Shown here piece after piece: positions 62,725 through 64,000 of a stretch of 64,000 nucleotides of DNA. The notes below the pieces were generated by a model. It was not told the DNA's origin and ran no database searches. It was given only the letters and a program-made list of their open reading frames with translations. A program made the position numbers and the translations under genes. Numbering within the stretch: the first letter of the stretch is position 1; each line of letters starts with the position of its first letter. The DNA comes from Shinisaurus crocodilurus (Eukaryota > Chordata > Lepidosauria > Squamata > Shinisauridae), in contig CM037885.1 in assembly GCA_021292165.1 (NCBI GenBank), positions 5,513,042 through 5,577,041 of the forward strand. Reading direction: 5' to 3'.

Positions 62725-64000
62725 GTGAGTAGTACTCATGGTGCCATGCCAGCCAGGGCCCCCCAGTGGGAGAAAGGGCTGAGCGCGTGAGCGTGCCAGT
62801 GGCAAAGGAGGGGCCTCTGGTGTTGGCTTGCGCCAAGGCATCAGGAAGACCCATGACCAAGGAGAGATGGTCAGGATATAAGGGCACGGGGTGTGCCACA
62901 TGTGAGTTGGTATCCTGAGAGAAGGAGAGCACGCGGGTAAAACTCCATATGCGATTCCCAGGAGCTAGTTTCTAAAGCACAGTGCTACAGGTCGGGAGGA
63001 TTGAACGGAGCTTAATTTGAGGCAAGGCTCACCCCTGAAACAATGTGAAGTAATAATAATGTGCCTCTGAGCATGAGCAGGGTGTTTTCCCCTCTCCACT
63101 GAATATAGCCACAATCAGATCCCATGTATCTAGGACTAGGGTGAGGTGGACTTCCAGATTAAAGGGTGAAAGTGTCAAGCAGGTGTGAGCACCAACACCT
63201 CTTGTTTTAAGAAACAGGCATCTTACACTCCACATATTTACTGAGCGGGAGGGGGTGGGAAAGAGAAAAAACTCAAGGCATCCTGTGGTTATGCCTTACA
63301 CCCCCATATATCCCGCCCCCCCCACACACACACACACTATCGGCAGGGGAAATATATCTTCTAGAATATTAGACAAAATATGGTTGGCTTCTGCAGCACA
63401 GAGCCGTCTTTGAGCCAAGAGCCACAAGTCAGAGCATGCATTTCTAAAGATCGGTGCTAGGTGCTGTACAAGCTTGGGGACATCACTTTGGAGGACTAGC
63501 AGGAGAGGTTCTTTTTAAAGCATTTTTTGGTACGGTGATGGATTAATACTCTCCAACGTTCCACCCAACTTGTGCTGACACCTGAGGGAACTGTGTGGAT
63601 GCGCACTGAGCACACAGCTGTGATCTGTCTTCCCCTGACCCGTTTGCCAGTTCCTCAGACCAGTGGCTAATTTCCTTCTTTCTTAGGGGTTACACAGTAT
63701 CCTGTAACCTGTGTTCTCTGTCTTGGTGTCCCACCCCCTAATTCCAGATGTGACTCACTGGTGAAGGAAAGGCACTCTACACATGCTCAGAAGTACCTAC
63801 TATTCCAAGAATGAGCTCTGGCATCCAACAGTGATTTGAGGGGTGAGCCCTGAAACAATGCTGTTTTTATCCCTGTGCCCTGTGGCTTCCTGCGCCTTGG
63901 CTCACATGAACTGTAGGGAGTAATATTGGCGTTGTAAGTGTACAGAACAGGGAGGGAGGCAGTGGAGAGAGGCACATGCTGCCATGTTCGATGGAAGAAC
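62725..64000. other. MYPOP intron (partial), no further exon seen
   Basis: Unclassified intronic sequence with a short (CA)n at about 63325. The next exon is beyond the right edge or was not recognised. Confidence 0.5.

Overview
The window is vertebrate nuclear DNA, most likely from a squamate reptile (lizard or snake). It has split genes with GT-AG introns, vertebrate orthologues, and a dense mixture of CR1, L2, L1, 5S-rRNA-derived SINEs, MIR-like and tRNA-derived SINEs and short hAT and Tc1/pogo non-autonomous elements. The order-level call is inference from repeat style. Only three protein-coding loci are firm, and all three are on the + strand.

Layout. (1) 1-2.3 kb: the last three coding exons and poly(A) signal of SIRT2 (NAD-dependent deacylase); the 5' part lies to the left of the window. 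(2) 11.4-35.3 kb: a complete 11-coding-exon gene of the RIN family (SH2, RIN-homology, VPS9 and Ras-association-like regions, 822 codons plus stop). It lies head-to-tail just downstream of SIRT2, the human 19q13.2 arrangement for RINL, so I call it RINL rather than RIN1. All exon phases join without a break. (3) 35.3-58.4 kb: a repeat-rich stretch with no recognised gene, except a possible orphan signal-peptide exon near 49.0 kb and a phase-compatible candidate exon near 50.0 kb. HNRNPL, which follows RINL in human, was not found. (4) 58,399-58,498: a 100-N assembly gap inside a hAT-type repeat. (5) 61.6-64 kb: a GC-rich promoter region and the first coding exon of MYPOP (Myb-related factor, partner of profilin), which runs off the right edge.

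Functionally, SIRT2 is a deacylase, RINL is predicted to be a Rab5-family guanine nucleotide exchange factor that couples receptor signalling to endocytosis, and MYPOP is a DNA-binding transcriptional regulator. Nothing suggests that they act together.

Most of the remaining sequence is transposable elements, several with readable target-site duplications (TSDs) and nested insertions. The most interesting non-coding signals are: near-perfect palindromic hAT MITEs whose 8-bp TSDs fit nnnTAnnn and whose arms carry a ZNF143-like motif; a second hAT MITE family whose TSDs mostly fit nTnnnnAn; a 46-bp minisatellite in a RINL intron with four RFX X-box-like palindromes; a LINE copy with a 5' inversion; and an L1 insertion with a perfect 16-bp TSD.
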